Source: Albugo candida (taxonomy: Eukaryota > Oomycota > Peronosporomycetes > Albuginales > Albuginaceae). From it: 64,000 nt of DNA. The stretch lies in assembly GCA_905220665.1 (NCBI GenBank), contig CAJNAR010000168.1:868001-932000 (forward strand), given 5' to 3'. Below are positions 11,037-23,112 of this stretch, one piece after another. Position numbers and translations under genes: made by a program. Position 1 is the first letter of the stretch. Every line of letters starts with the position of its first letter. The notes beneath the pieces are model-generated. The model was not told the DNA's origin. It made no database searches and saw only the letters and a list, made by a program, of their open reading frames with translations.

Positions 11037-11599
11037 TATTGCATGCGTCTCACAAATAACAAGCGGTCATTATTGGTTAAAAGCAAGATGAAAAGGTTTT
11101 TGATTGGCTGATATTTCTACGCCGACATTCAGTAAAAGACTCAATTGTAATACTTGTGCGATTTGTTGGCAAGATAGAAATCAGATTGTATAAGGTAATT
11201 GTTTTTAGACCAATCACACAGAACGCTCTCATACGCATTGCCATGCGCTAACACAAGCAATAACATTAACGCGTGTTCTGGTGCCTGCGATAGTACTCTT
11301 TCTATAACTAGTGAGCGCAAGTCGCAAAAATCATTGGAAATTGCGTCACGAATAAGTGAAGTTCATTTCCATTAGTTCTGTTGTAGATAGTTTTTTGTGA
11401 TGCGGTGATCTTATCTGTGAGTTCGGCAAAAGTGAATTGAGAGATTACTGAGCGAGAAAAACTCGTACGCGAGCTATGGTAGCTTGCAGAACTTGAAAAA
11501 TGCTCACATGCTGCGTCCATGACTGACAATTAGTACCTTAACCCTTTCACGTACTATACTGTTTCAAGAATTGCAATATCACTGTTGATCTGGTTTTTT
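11037..11599. other. Intergenic, no gene seen
   Basis: This is the stretch upstream of the PPR gene. I find no credible coding region. One short minus-strand frame (11529-11308) has no family features. Confidence 0.5.
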
Positions 11600-13949
11600 A
11601 ACCACCTTGCTTATCCTATCGTTAGCCTTTGACCGTATGATATCATATAGGTCTTGTCCAAACCTGAGAGGGCGGTATTATCCAAGCTTCCACTTGGGTG
11701 GACCCAAACCGCTGCCCACACCGGAAATGGAACTAATGACCTTCCATGGGGGGATTCGGGTGGTGGAATTGTCGACGCTGGAGCTTCACGGACTTCTCAA
11801 TTCGCCGGGTACTACTTAACCCTCTGGGTGATTGCATGATTGTTGATGAATCATCCCCACTATGTGATGACGTGGAAAGTACCCCTCTCCCATGGTGACG
11901 GCTCAGTTTTGTACTGTCACTGCCTGGTCATATGGTGGTGCCAAGGCAACCAAGGTAACTGCAAGTGTGGACGAAAAACACGTCCCACTTTGGCCGACCT
12001 TATCAAGTCTCATGATTCCTTACGAAAGGACAAGGCTAGAGCAAAAAGCGCAATATTGCGTGGATCTCTCCAAGCTAAAAGCAGCGGATATTGCTACAAT
12101 GTCCGAACTCTATGGTCCGTTGTTACCGCAAAAATTGGGGCAGCGCAGCCTTTCAAATTGCGAGGTAACCCTTTGTTTGATTTTCTCCTGGATGGTCGCC
12201 AGATAGGACAGGTGCTCAACCTTTGATGGTCGCGACAACGGACGCGTGCGAATAATTGGAGTGCCAACCTAGGCACAGCTTTCGGCGAAAAATTCTTCTT
12301 CAAGGAGTACGATACGTTGGAAGGCCGGTAGTACCTGTAGTGCTTGGAGTTGGTCTGGAAATTGAGCGGAAAGGTATTTTGAAATTCATTCACAACAAAC
12401 TTTTTGGCATCCTTCTCGATACTGTTCGAGAAGCAAATTTCTCCAAAAAGGGCTTTGCGTCATCTTCGTGCTCCGAAGCATTGGTGCGTGCTTGAAGTTA
12501 TGCGAGCAAGTCGCATTCGGCAAGCAGCTCTTCCCTGTGCGGGATACTAATGCTCCGATTCCGACAGAACGGCGACGTCTCGGTCAACGTGGGCCATGCT
12601 GTTTGGATCTAGGAGCCCCGCTGCTTCTCCCCGGCTGCAGCTCAAATAAAAACCACACAAAAAATGGAATTTGTGGTCGTCTCAATGCCATGAACATGCC
12701 AATTTGAATTAGCAAGAGGCACCCCAAATCCCGCAACCATCCCCTACTCTTCTCGCTATGAAGGAAAAACCAGCTCCATCAAGACCATCACGATCAGTGG
12801 GGTGGGATTGAAATGTCTTCATGCAGTTGGATTGTTCGTGTGGTAAACGTCACCGTGTGAAGCACTTCGGCAACCTAGTTTCGAAAATACGACTTGTGCT
12901 CCACCTGAGTTGGCAACAATGCAGGTAGAAAATGGAGAACGTGAAGCGGTTGGCAACCCAGTGCGTGGAACCCGCTTTCAAGAATATTTCCGTGAAAGAC
13001 GAATGATTGAAGAGGTGGTCCTTTCTTTGAACGAGGTTAGAGCTTATAGAATCGATACCGAAAATGCTCTTCACACAACCAGACCGAGCAATGTGGTCCA
13101 AGTAGGCGCACATATCTCGTATGTGTGCAGGCTATTTTAGCTCTGCACAACTCCAGAAACAATCACCGAATCGGTATGAGCGATGTGCTACTCGCGTGTA
13201 CGACAAGTCGAATGATATAGAGACGGAAGAATTAGCGCATCTAGTGATGAAAATCGAATATTCTATGCACGCAATTTAATCGGAGATGTTGCGTATGCAA
13301 AGCGATGGAGTCAACACGTTCGTGGGAAAGTGTTTTGACGCGTGACGTGATGTTCAAGAAAGTAGCGTCGTGGTCTAAGTCAATGCGGGAAATAATCCTC
13401 GGTTTGACAAGAGCAACGAAAGCTCTAGCCTTGATGGAATTATCACTGCCCACACCATGTAAAATTATGATTACTGGGTCCAATATTTCGCTTAAGTGGC
13501 AGTGATATGGATTTCAGGCCACCACTGTCGAATATTGCCAACCGGTGTGCTACTATAGTTGTCACGCTCAGGCGTAGACATCAAGTGTTGACCCCAACGA
13601 TTTGGTGGTAAGTTCCCGGGGGAATTGGCAACAGCACATCTCTCCATTGAGAATGGTAAAACGAAGCTGATCGCTGGCCCGCTCCAGCGTGAATACTAAA
13701 TGCTCCTCGATTATTTCAACGTGGAACAACATCTCAGCACTCACAGTGAATGTCAATGAAATTTATAAAAATGGTCCTTTTTATCGACCACATCATATCA
13801 CAATACTCCATTTGTTGTTCAAGAAACCAAGTTTCACGATCCCAGCCAACTGGAATCATTTCAGTTTTTTAGTACATTAAGAATGCAGCACAAAATGCTT
13901 GTCAATGACCACAACAGTGCTTTTCTCCATCCGACTCAAAACCGCAGTG

Positions 13950-14375
13950 GCGGCGTCATGACAATCCTTCGTTCGAACTTCTTCGGTTATACAACAGCTG
14001 AAGAACTCACCGAACGAAGCGTTTGAAATCGCTATTTGGTTTTACGTATTTTCATTCACGATGCACTGGTGTATATTCACAATGTATATGCACAGGTCAA
14101 GGCCGATGAACGAGTGGTTTTTTGAGTTATTCCTCCCTCCTCAACACTTTTGAATGGATCGAAACACACCACTCGATCCAGCTTTCGATGCTTCGAGTGG
14201 AGCAATTCGACACGAGCCCAGTCGATTTACTTGTTTGGAATATCTTTCGCAGTTGGGTGTAATAGACGCTTGGCGAATTCAACATCCGACCGAAAAACTA
14301 TTTACAGGACCATTACCGCGCATTCGACATGATTATATCTGCATTTCGGAAGAGTTCTTCATACAAAACCTCTGA
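13950..14375 (+). pseudogene. LINE endonuclease domain, broken
   Basis: Frame one carries SGGVMTILRSNFF and VYIHNVYAQVKADERVVF with two internal stops. A shift near 14155 leads into NTPLDPAFDAS and then IRHDYICISEEFF. These match the GDFN and RIDYI blocks of APE-type endonucleases that nick the target DNA for target-primed insertion. Confidence 0.65.
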
Positions 14376-15029
14376 ATATTGCCGTCCCGACATGCGGGAG
14401 ATCATCTGGCACAAAAAGTAACTTTTTCAAATACAACTCAATCTCCAGGGCGAGGATATTGGAAATGTTCATTACAGCTATTTGAATATCCTGAAGTGGT
14501 CGAAGCCCCAATCAAATTGGAAGAGAATTTGGTACTCGAACAGTTGCGGTCAACTTCGAATACCGGAAAAATGTGGGAAAGTTGAAAGACAAAAAACAAG
14601 CAGCAACTTGAAAAATTTGAAAAGATTTCACAAGATAGAAGACGAGATGTTGAGTTTAGCCAGCGTGTTTTGTGAGTCGGAGCAGCTCGATATAGCACTC
14701 AATACATCAATCAGTCATTTCAACTTTTCGAATCGAGTCTCGAACAATTCAGAAATTGGGTCGAAAACAACGCCAAATACAACCAAGGCGAGATCTTCGA
14801 TCATTACGGGAGGCATGGAGAACTCCTCCAGGAATTCTTCTCGCCCTCCGGATAATTCTTGTCGTCGCGTGCCAATCAAAAATTTGACCAAACAATATGG
14901 CAACGACATCGACCCGAGGGAAATTATTGACCAATTTCGGGAACATTCGGGCGGTGTCATGGACCCTCTCTATAGCTCCGAGCCCGGCTCAGCTGACTCA
15001 TGTGAATTAAATAAGAGAAAGCTTCCGGA

Positions 15030-15650
15030 CCGACTACATGCAGAGTAGTTGTCCCGGTATGGATGGATTACCATCTGCATTTGATCAGCTTTATCCGAAA
15101 ACGTTTCGCGAGCTGGGAAGAGGTATCTTATTTCAATTACAACGTCACTCGGCAATAACATACTTGTACGAAAAACCGATCACGAGGTGATCCTGGCAAC
15201 TATCTAACGATCGCACTACTTTGTGTCGATGTGGAAGTACTCTCAAAAGTGTTGGTGTATCGATTGCAAAGCTTTTTGCCAAATTGATCCATCACGATCA
15301 AATAGCATTTATACGAGGACAGTTAGTGCATCACCACATTGAACATCTCACCGACATACAGAACTTGGTGACTCATTATAGGGAAGAAGCGTATGCAAAC
15401 TTTTCAAGTTTCGTCGATTGGCTTCGTCTTCTGTACACCAATACGAAATCGCAGATAATGAACAGTGGCAATATCACAATGTACATTACACCACAACGTG
15501 AAGTGAGAAAGGCGATCCTCTCTCAGCATTACTTTTTCTGATGACGATCGAACCTTGGGGAAATTTACTTCGTCAAAATGAAGAACATAGAATTAGGATC
15601 AATGGTATGACTGGCGCAAGTGCTTGTATCAACATGAAATGGTGTTTAAG
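15030..15650 (+). pseudogene. LINE reverse transcriptase domain, broken
   Basis: Recognisable blocks in order are CPGMDGLPSAFDQLYP (RT motif 1), NYLTIALLCVDVEVLSKVL (RT motif 2), DQIAFIRGQLVHHHIEHL, and KGDPLSALLFLMTIEPWGNL (RT motif 4). They fall in different frames, so several indels have hit the gene. The catalytic FADD block expected next cannot be read. Confidence 0.7.
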
Positions 15651-16926
15651 CGCAGCTAAAACTCGTCCAAGTTTATTACGATGAATCTGGTGGGAGATTC
15701 AGCTTGGAAAATCATCCTTGCTCTCGTTCAATCGATCCCAGCTGTTTTTGTCCCCCTAATTTGACCATACTGGGTCCGGAGGATTCGGCGAAGTATTTGG
15801 GAATTCCTTTGGCCAGGCACCGACTCATTTGATGGTTATCCCAACTCTTTACAAGCGTTTCGATGATGGTTTGGTGTGTGGTTTCGACGTGCACGAACTG
15901 TCCGTGGTCGACTGCTGGCTGCGTAGACGATAATTTTGTCACGTCTGTGGCATTACACTAGCACGTGGGCATACCAGAAGAGACTATTCTACAATGGGAA
16001 TCGATTTGTGCTTGGTCAAAAACACAATAAAGATACAAAATATTTTCACCTCATCAGCAAAGCGTTTGGCAGGATGGTGGACTAAAAGTTCTTTTTTGCA
16101 GGGAAGGCTGAATCTACAACGTAAGCAATTTCTTCAGCAGTTCGCATCCGATGCGTCGACAGTTAATCCCGCGAATTGAGCAACTGCTTCGAAGGAAATA
16201 TTCCAACTATCTAGCCTTTCTTTGGAGCACAAAATCCGTTGGACATATTCAATATCGCACCACATCGAAATGGGAAAATAGTACAATGGGAGAGAACATC
16301 TTCGTGGTGAAAACACGCATTTGTGACATTAGATGGAATGGAGTATTACAGTGTGAGATTTGGATATTCTTTTTTTTAACGTCGTCAGTAGTACATGGAA
16401 CAACCGATGTGGTTCCAATGCGACCAAGAATCACAATATGAGGCTGCTACTCGTAATCCGAGTACGGAAAACGTTTACTACAATCTTGGCATGGTGGTTG
16501 AACCACACCGCACGTTTCGACATCCGAATTCTTCAAGACACTTTTCGAGACAGCGACACATGGTCAACAGAGGAAGATTTTGTCTCCAATTATCAAAAGG
16601 AAGAGCTGAACACATCGTATACGGATGAAGAAAAGTTGCTGAGTCGTCTTTAGAATGAAGTCACTCCGATACTCATCACTTGGATCCAACCGAACAAAAG
16701 TTGACAACCGTTTTATGTGGGAATGATGACATCGGCCTGGTTACATGCGTGGGAGATGCCGTCGAGAAAATAAAGGCTAGGAAGCGTTTTTGAATCTATT
16801 TCACGCTCTCAACTCTCAGGTATCGTCTGTAAACCTCCCGGACCAACCAAGGGTCATCTGACGTTGACACATTGGTCATTAAGGGAAAGATCGGATGCAC
16901 TAGATACAGAACTAGCTTAACTTTTT

Positions 16927-17383
16927 ATGGCTACATCAAGGCATCTTCGGAAACGTGCCTCACCGACTTTCGAAAAGCTACAGTTTCGTCTGGCCTTTCG
17001 TAAGTTGCAAGTACGATCTCGTTTCTGGTTTCGAGGGTATTTAGCCAGACATCATATCGCGCACGCAGCCTTCGGTTGGCGCAGTGGAATCCGATCGAAA
17101 TCTCTTTCTCCAGTGCAATCACAGTACAAAATCATGGATGGAGTTACTCCCTTCTTGGGATCACTTTTCCTCATCCCGACCACGTTGGTTACATATTGCA
17201 CGTGTAATTGTGCCAGCTCTACGGCCGGCATGGAGAGAATATCACCAAATTATATCCGATTTGTGGCTTGCATTGCAACTGATGACGATGCGCTTCGTCG
17301 GGAAAGATGAGGATCCTCGTTTTTCGATCAGCGAGCAGCAACTCCGGCAGTTCCAGACTTTCCGTGATCTACACCACGTTTAG
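16927..17383 (+). pseudogene. LINE C-terminal region, broken
   Basis: Overlapping frames encode a Trp- and His-rich stretch (WNCDHS-like, then WMELLPSWDHFSSSRPRW) of the sort found after the RT domain in oomycete L1-like elements. Residues of a CCHC-type zinc motif may be present but are not in one frame. Confidence 0.4.
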
Positions 17384-17550
17384 GCGGGCGTTCGGTAATT
17401 TTGACGGCAGTGTTATGCGAAAGACGAGCGCACGCAAAGGCGCTGGATCAGCTCGCGACGCAAGGATTATTTGATGGATTTTTCGAAGTCGACGACCATT
17501 GCTGCGGGTCCGGCACCGGCAAGTAAACCCTAGACCTGGTTGGACGGCTC

Positions 17551-19841
17551 TGTTCAGCCTAGTGTGGTAGACATTAAACTGGAAAACGCGTCCGTGGTGA
17601 GCAATAGAGTCGGGCTATTTGATAATGTTGAAGCTTGTGATCGCTAAGTTGTGGTTTTCTTTGAAGAATACAAACTGGTGCTTTCTTCCTCACGGTTATG
17701 GTCGCTTCGTATATCCTCCGAAACGATTAGCTTTTGTGAACTAAAGAGTGGTCACTGTTGATGTCGACCGATAGCGAAATGCGACAATTGTAGGAATAAT
17801 AAACTATCGGTAAAACAGCAGAGAGGAAAGGCCTGATGACCTCAGAATCTTCGGAATTATTTCTGGGCTGTCTCGCTGAAATGAGTGTAGTCATCGATAT
17901 CGCCATGAAAGCCATCGTTATCGCATTTTTACCAAGTCAATTCGACAGTTTGTCTTCACCATAAAATAAGAATACAACGACACTTGACCACGCGCTAAGA
18001 GATCGAGTTTCTTTTTCTAAATTGAAGCTATTTGATGTGTTGCCCAGGTTATAGAGAAAGGAACTAGCCAATATATATTCTACCTCAATGCTCACGCATT
18101 TGTATATTTTATAGGCTTGCATCGCTAGCACCCGAGGTTGCTCGCCTTTTGCTGTCTCAGAATTCAATGAACGATAATATAACTAAACGACTCAACACGG
18201 TCAGAATTAATAGCTTCTTTGATTAATAAACGTGGCGACTTACATGCAGCGTGTTAGTAACACCGTTTCCTCTGCTTTGTATACGGTTCAGAGTTGTGCT
18301 ACGGCCGGCTCGAGTAAAAAATTTGAAATAACTATACATTATTTACCCACTTCCCATCTCAAATGCAGAGTTTCGAGAGACTTTCTATGTAAAAAGGGAA
18401 GCATCATTTATCGGCGACCTAACAGACTTAGTGATGGGTACTGTATGGAATCGAGTTTGTCAGGATCTCGAAGAGCTCATGAAAAAAAGTGATCTGGACG
18501 GTGAAACCAGAAGATTGCTGATGTTCCAGACCTGGTACACAAGTGAGAAGCGAGCCGTTATCCAACAATGCATCTTAAGCGGACCATAAGAAGAAGCATG
18601 TCGATTGCACTGGAGTCCCAAAGCCAATTTGACATCTGCTCACATTCTCCGTTTGATGGGATCGCCCGACGCCGTTGGTCGTACTTTATAGCACCAGATT
18701 TGTGTACAGAGAAAGAAGTCACGATGATCAACTCTACGCGGTTTTGACAAGAGCGCTACTTACTACCAATATTTATTTGACGTTGTTCTACGAATATGAA
18801 GTTTTTCTGTCTCACATAAGTTGCTGAATGACCACATTTTGAATCAAGATTTGTTAGTATATGATCGGCGAGACTCCCCTTATTGACTTTATTGAAGGTT
18901 GTGTTGCACTTATTGACGGGATGTCAGATTATGTCTTGTGTCGCTAAAGATGGCGTAATTCTAATCAAATGGGCGATACCGCAGTGTCCTACAAGGTACT
19001 GCTTTTAGCAATCATGAATCCTTTTGTGTATCAAATCGATCGGCAAATTCCACGACTCTATCTTTTTTACTGATTAGCCCATGTAAATGATACAAGCTAC
19101 AAACCCCGAAGCCTCTGAGTTCATTTTTATTATGTAAGTCAACGATAAGATCATTACACCTTACTTTCTGCTTTTGAACATCAATGCTAAGTCCATACAG
19201 AATGGAAAAATTCGGACAAGTCACTTGGCAATAACGTTTTCGTAAAGGCAGCATATAGAGACATCGGATCTTTTACAACCTCACGTAAATCCGACGTACT
19301 CTATCACGAGAAAGTAAGCAGTGAAATTGTGGTGATTATACGATAAAACCTTAATCGACAATAAAGAGCACTGAGAAAAATGAGAATGTGAAGGTACTCA
19401 ACACAATCCGTGAATAATTGACGTATCGAGACCACAGACTGACTCCCCGGCTAGTCATTTGTGCGAACTGACCTCCGTGTCAGCTTCAAATAGAATGTGG
19501 TGCTTTGTCCGAGTAAAGTGGGAATGCGAAGAAAACGTCATAGTGAGATAAAGTATCATCAAAGTAGTTCCTAAAGCATGAAATAGATTGCATAGAGTAT
19601 AAAAGTCATATAAAAAACATACATCCACAGCTCTCGATTGTATTATGCATATCGGTTACCAAGCGCATTGATGTCAATACTTACCGTGTGATAAGGATAA
19701 GTGCTTGTGATTTATATTATGACCTTCAAATTTCATTCGAATAATCAGTCACAAGTATCATCTTAAGGAAGTAAATGCTATAGGAAGACGGACGCGATAG
19801 AGAGTCATTTTGATTGCATACGTAAATTGTAATGTTCTATT
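17551..19841. other. 2.3 kb without a recognisable gene
   Basis: Only short unrelated frames occur, the best being an 80-codon ATG frame on the minus strand (19254-19012) with no family features. The stretch borders the dead LINE and may hold further transposon debris too eroded to name. Confidence 0.4.
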
Positions 19842-20911
19842 TCACAAATTATCAAATATATGTTCAGATTCCAATATATTTGTCAGACAATCGATAATAG
19901 TGACAATGCCACGTAATACACCAACGTCGCGCTTTTTGTAAACAGTTGTTAGGGTCTGTACATGTGCAAAATCTATTATCCGTAGATCAACATGTGATTT
20001 CGGTAATGCTTTTGTTTCCTGATCGTGCATAAATAGCAGTGAGCTCGCAATAAACTCAAAGTCATGCTGCGTTTCGAACCAGGACTTCAATTGCTCCAAA
20101 CGAACGATAAACTATATACTGACAAGAATTAGAACCAGTAAAAGCTATAGAAATCTAATTTGAGTACCTCTCGGATCACTTGTTTCCGTCTCGTTTGAGA
20201 TAAAAACTGAAAATAATGGGCAAACGTTCGAGAAACGTCTTCTTTACTCGTTGGTAGGCGACCGAAATATTTATCATACTCGATATACCTGCATGCACTG
20301 GGATCATAAACTTTTATTCCTTGTATTCTGAAGCCCATCTCTTCTTGTAGAGGAAACTTTGACTTCTCGTACGCTACTTTTTCTGAACATGCTGTTGCTT
20401 CATAAGACTTTGTACCGAGTTTGACATCCATCACACACGGTTTGTCGAATTTCCATGTAAGATCTTCAAGGACAAGAAAACCTAAAATTGACCCTTCCTT
20501 TTTAGAGGGCGCTACGCTTTCCCTAAGTTTTGATATCTTTTTCGCATCATCGCCAGTAGTTGTGTTGTCATCATGAGAGATAGAAGCAGGGTCGGGGACA
20601 TGAATGCTACCGTAATAACAAGGAAGAAATGGCTGAAGAGAAGTCACGTCACTTGAATGATGCTTTTCATCGATTGTTGAGTGTTTTCCCGACAATTTGT
20701 CGCTAAAAACCAGCTCGTAAAAAGACTTTTCTCGAACTCCTCTATCTTTGTCCTGGAACGGTTTTAGTAGTATTCCGTCATGCGCTTTCAGACCTGCTAG
20801 AGAAGGAGATTAACTATCTGGAAAGACAAGTCGATACATACTTGTTTTTGATGCTGTGTGCCCACCCACTTGATGATTAAATTCCGAGAACTTGGACAGA
20901 TCAAGTTCCAT
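19842..20911 (-). CDS. Inositol polyphosphate multikinase-family kinase, three exons
   Basis: Three exons join in frame (20911-20842, 20793-20168, 20111-19842; introns 48 and 56 nt) to give 321 residues. Exon 1 supplies FNHQVGGHT and exon 2 KAHDGILLKPFQ and GVREKSFYELV, the N-lobe blocks of the IPK family. PCVMDVKLGTKSYE is the PxxxDxKxG signature that binds inositol phosphate. FEFIASSLLFMHD and LRIIDFAHV are the SSLL and IDF motifs, with the metal-binding Asp. The size and lack of long insertions fit IPMK/Arg82 better than IP3 3-kinase or IP6 kinase. It would make higher inositol phosphates for signalling, phosphate sensing or mRNA export. Confidence 0.8.
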
Positions 20912-21458
20912 GCTTTGAACCCGTTAGTGTTGCATGAAGGTACGTTGTGATATTGTCGTCAAAGTTATCATTCAGTTAATCTATCTATCTGAAATCGCGT
21001 TAAACAATTATTGTGGTCACTAATTGAACACTGGGTGCTTATAATAGCAACAAAGATCCTGGACTATGTGTCCTTCCTACATGTGATTCAGCAGTACTAG
21101 GTTGAAGGATCTCGTTCTTGGAATTAAGCAGCCAATCAATGCCAGGAATCCGTAATGAATACCAATCAATAATTCTCCTTCCTCAATTTCGTTAAATGAA
21201 ATGCGTGACAAGAAACTGCAAACTGCGCCAGAAATGTACGACTACCTACTCTATGGCTTGACATATGATTCCGCGATGGCAAATTAGACGTCAGTTCGTA
21301 TACAAAACATGAACGGCTACATCCGAACATAAACGAGTATACACTCGCTCCAATGACTGCGCGTAAAAGAGTAATTATGACAGAAAAAGTATCTCAAATT
21401 GAAAACTCGTATAAAATGGTATCGTGACAAATATAAGATTTTATGGCACAAAGCGCAT
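20912..21458. other. Intergenic, no gene seen
   Basis: Upstream of the inositol kinase and downstream of the second TKL gene. It is AT-rich and no coding region can be supported. Confidence 0.5.
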
Positions 21459-22793
21459 CTAAGCTTCCACATAGCTTTGCGCTTCAATCAATGAGTCGAC
21501 AAGAGACTGACTCGTTGGACGCTCCTTTGGATCTAAAGAGAGACATCGCTGAGCGATCTCATAGATGGTAGTCGGACAGTTGGATCGGAATGATGGACGC
21601 AATTCACCTGCTGTTATTTTGGCAATAATTTCCACTCTTGACAGCTTAGAAGACCCGCAATAATCGTCAAAAGGGAAGCGATGCGTGTCAAGTTCAGAAA
21701 GCACGATACCAAAGGAGTAAATATCAGCTTTTGCATCGTCATTCCCTTCCAAAATAAGCTCTGGAGCCGTCCATCGAACAATATCTAATCGAGTTGAGAG
21801 AATGTCGTGCGGAATAGGAACCTTACTGAATGAGAAGTCGCTCAATTTTGCATTGTATTCTTGATCGATCATGACTTTTCGTGATTTCAAGCAGCCATGA
21901 AGGACAATGGGCTTGAGGGAATGGAGATACGACAATGCTTGGGCGATATTGATTGCAATTGATATTTTCTCCTTCCAATTCATACAAGAGTCTTCGGTAT
22001 GCAAGAGTGTCTGGAGATCACTGCCTTCGATGTATTCTGTAACAACAGACAGATCCGAGCGGAATGTCCACGTACAACCGATGAAATGCACAATGCAAGG
22101 ATGAATGAGTCCAGACATCACTGCAATTCCGTCTGCAAATTCATCAATCAAATTGGAATTTTCCAGAATGCGTTTTACAACGACCTTTTCGTCACGATAT
22201 TGTCCGAGCCATGAAATACAATGAGCGCCAAAAGAGATTTCTCGCTTGAGATTGACATCCTGCAAACGTGAGCTGAGTAAAGAAGGGAAAAACCCTTGGC
22301 TTTCTGGAGCCGCTTGATTTTGTAACGCAAGCTCATCAAACAAACTAGGACCAACAGGGGGGAAGAATGCCTCATCCTCGTCATTATCGTTGTCATTGAA
22401 TGTTTCCGACCGAGAAATACGACCTGCATGTGAGTCAGCATCACTCATCTGCTCACTTCCTTCACTATCGCGACGATAGTAAGTATCTCTTTCAAAATCT
22501 TCCAAAGGGAATTGGGACATTGGGTATGGCTGCTGCAGTCCTGACGATACATAAGGGCTCATTGGTCGATCGGAGAAAACTTGTTCTGTCGGAGCGGTGC
22601 TAATTGTCCGTCCACTGTGATTATCGGCACCTTGCGCTCCAATTGCTTTATTGGTATACTTACTATACCCAGCCTCGTACTGAGCCTCTATATCTCGCTT
22701 AGAATGTGCGAGATCGACTTGTCTTGCTGTGTATACATAAAAGGCAACGCCGCCGACAAACAACACACCAACAACTAGCAACACGGCCCACAT
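21459..22793 (-). CDS. Membrane-anchored TKL pseudokinase
   Basis: 444 residues from ATG 22793. Residues 2-21 (WAVLLVVGVLFVGGVAFYVY) form a signal anchor or transmembrane helix. Residues 22-175 are a polar, acidic linker and 180-440 a TKL kinase-like domain. The VAIK Lys is kept (KVVVKRIL), as is APE (WTAPEL). The catalytic loop is HGCLKSRKV where HRDLKxxN is expected, so the catalytic Asp and the Asn are gone, and DFG has become DFS. Loss of the HRD Asp predicts little or no phosphotransfer. No LRR ectodomain is visible upstream, although a short hydrophobic frame at about 22935-22860 could be a missed 5' exon. It is divergent from the four-exon gene at 23113. Confidence 0.7.
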   Translation of the reverse strand: MWAVLLVVGVLFVGGVAFYVYTARQVDLAHSKRDIEAQYEAGYSKYTNKAIGAQGADNHSGRTISTAPTEQVFSDRPMSPYVSSGLQQPYPMSQFPLEDFERDTYYRRDSEGSEQMSDADSHAGRISRSETFNDNDNDEDEAFFPPVGPSLFDELALQNQAAPESQGFFPSLLSSRLQDVNLKREISFGAHCISWLGQYRDEKVVVKRILENSNLIDEFADGIAVMSGLIHPCIVHFIGCTWTFRSDLSVVTEYIEGSDLQTLLHTEDSCMNWKEKISIAINIAQALSYLHSLKPIVLHGCLKSRKVMIDQEYNAKLSDFSFSKVPIPHDILSTRLDIVRWTAPELILEGNDDAKADIYSFGIVLSELDTHRFPFDDYCGSSKLSRVEIIAKITAGELRPSFRSNCPTTIYEIAQRCLSLDPKERPTSQSLVDSLIEAQSYVEA

Positions 22794-23112
22794 ATAAAGT
22801 TTGGTCGTAAAATGGTGAATAAGTAGTCAGTGCGATGCAAAGAGATGAAGCAAACACCCCGCCAAATTGAGTATTCTTATACGTTGTAAAGAGATTAAGC
22901 ATAACAGTAATGATAGTGAGTAAAGGTATGTGCACAGCGATAGGGTTTCTCTCTTACGAAAGCTGTTATATCATGATAAAGGCGTAGGAAGGAGTCAAAA
23001 CAGCTGGAATTACCATGGATGGCTAGCTTTGTAATTTAGGAATGTGTTGGGACTGTATATGTAGCTGATTTTGATAAATGTAATCATCACTCTTGCGTAT
23101 TTATTCGGTGAA

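Larger units (their letters stand above)
11600..17550 (+). mobile_element. Degenerate L1-type non-LTR retrotransposon (LINE)
   Basis: A relic in plus orientation with stops and frameshifts throughout. The order is that of an L1-clade element: an ORF1-like part (about 11.6-13.4 kb), an APE-type endonuclease (about 13.95-14.38 kb), reverse transcriptase (about 15.03-15.65 kb) and a C-terminal Cys/His region (to about 17.4 kb). Short conserved stretches are readable in all three frames, for example VYIHNVYA, NTPLDPAFDAS, CPGMDGLPSAF and KGDPLSALLF. No frame exceeds about 190 codons, so it cannot be active. The ends are estimates: I found no clear poly-A tail or target-site duplication. Confidence 0.75.

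Noticed and set aside
14482..15048. 188-codon frame in the LINE
   Set aside because: It is the interval between the endonuclease and RT domains of a dead element, not a separate gene.
19012..19254. 80-codon ATG frame on the minus strand
   Set aside because: Isolated in a repeat-poor, gene-free stretch with no motif; compatible with chance.
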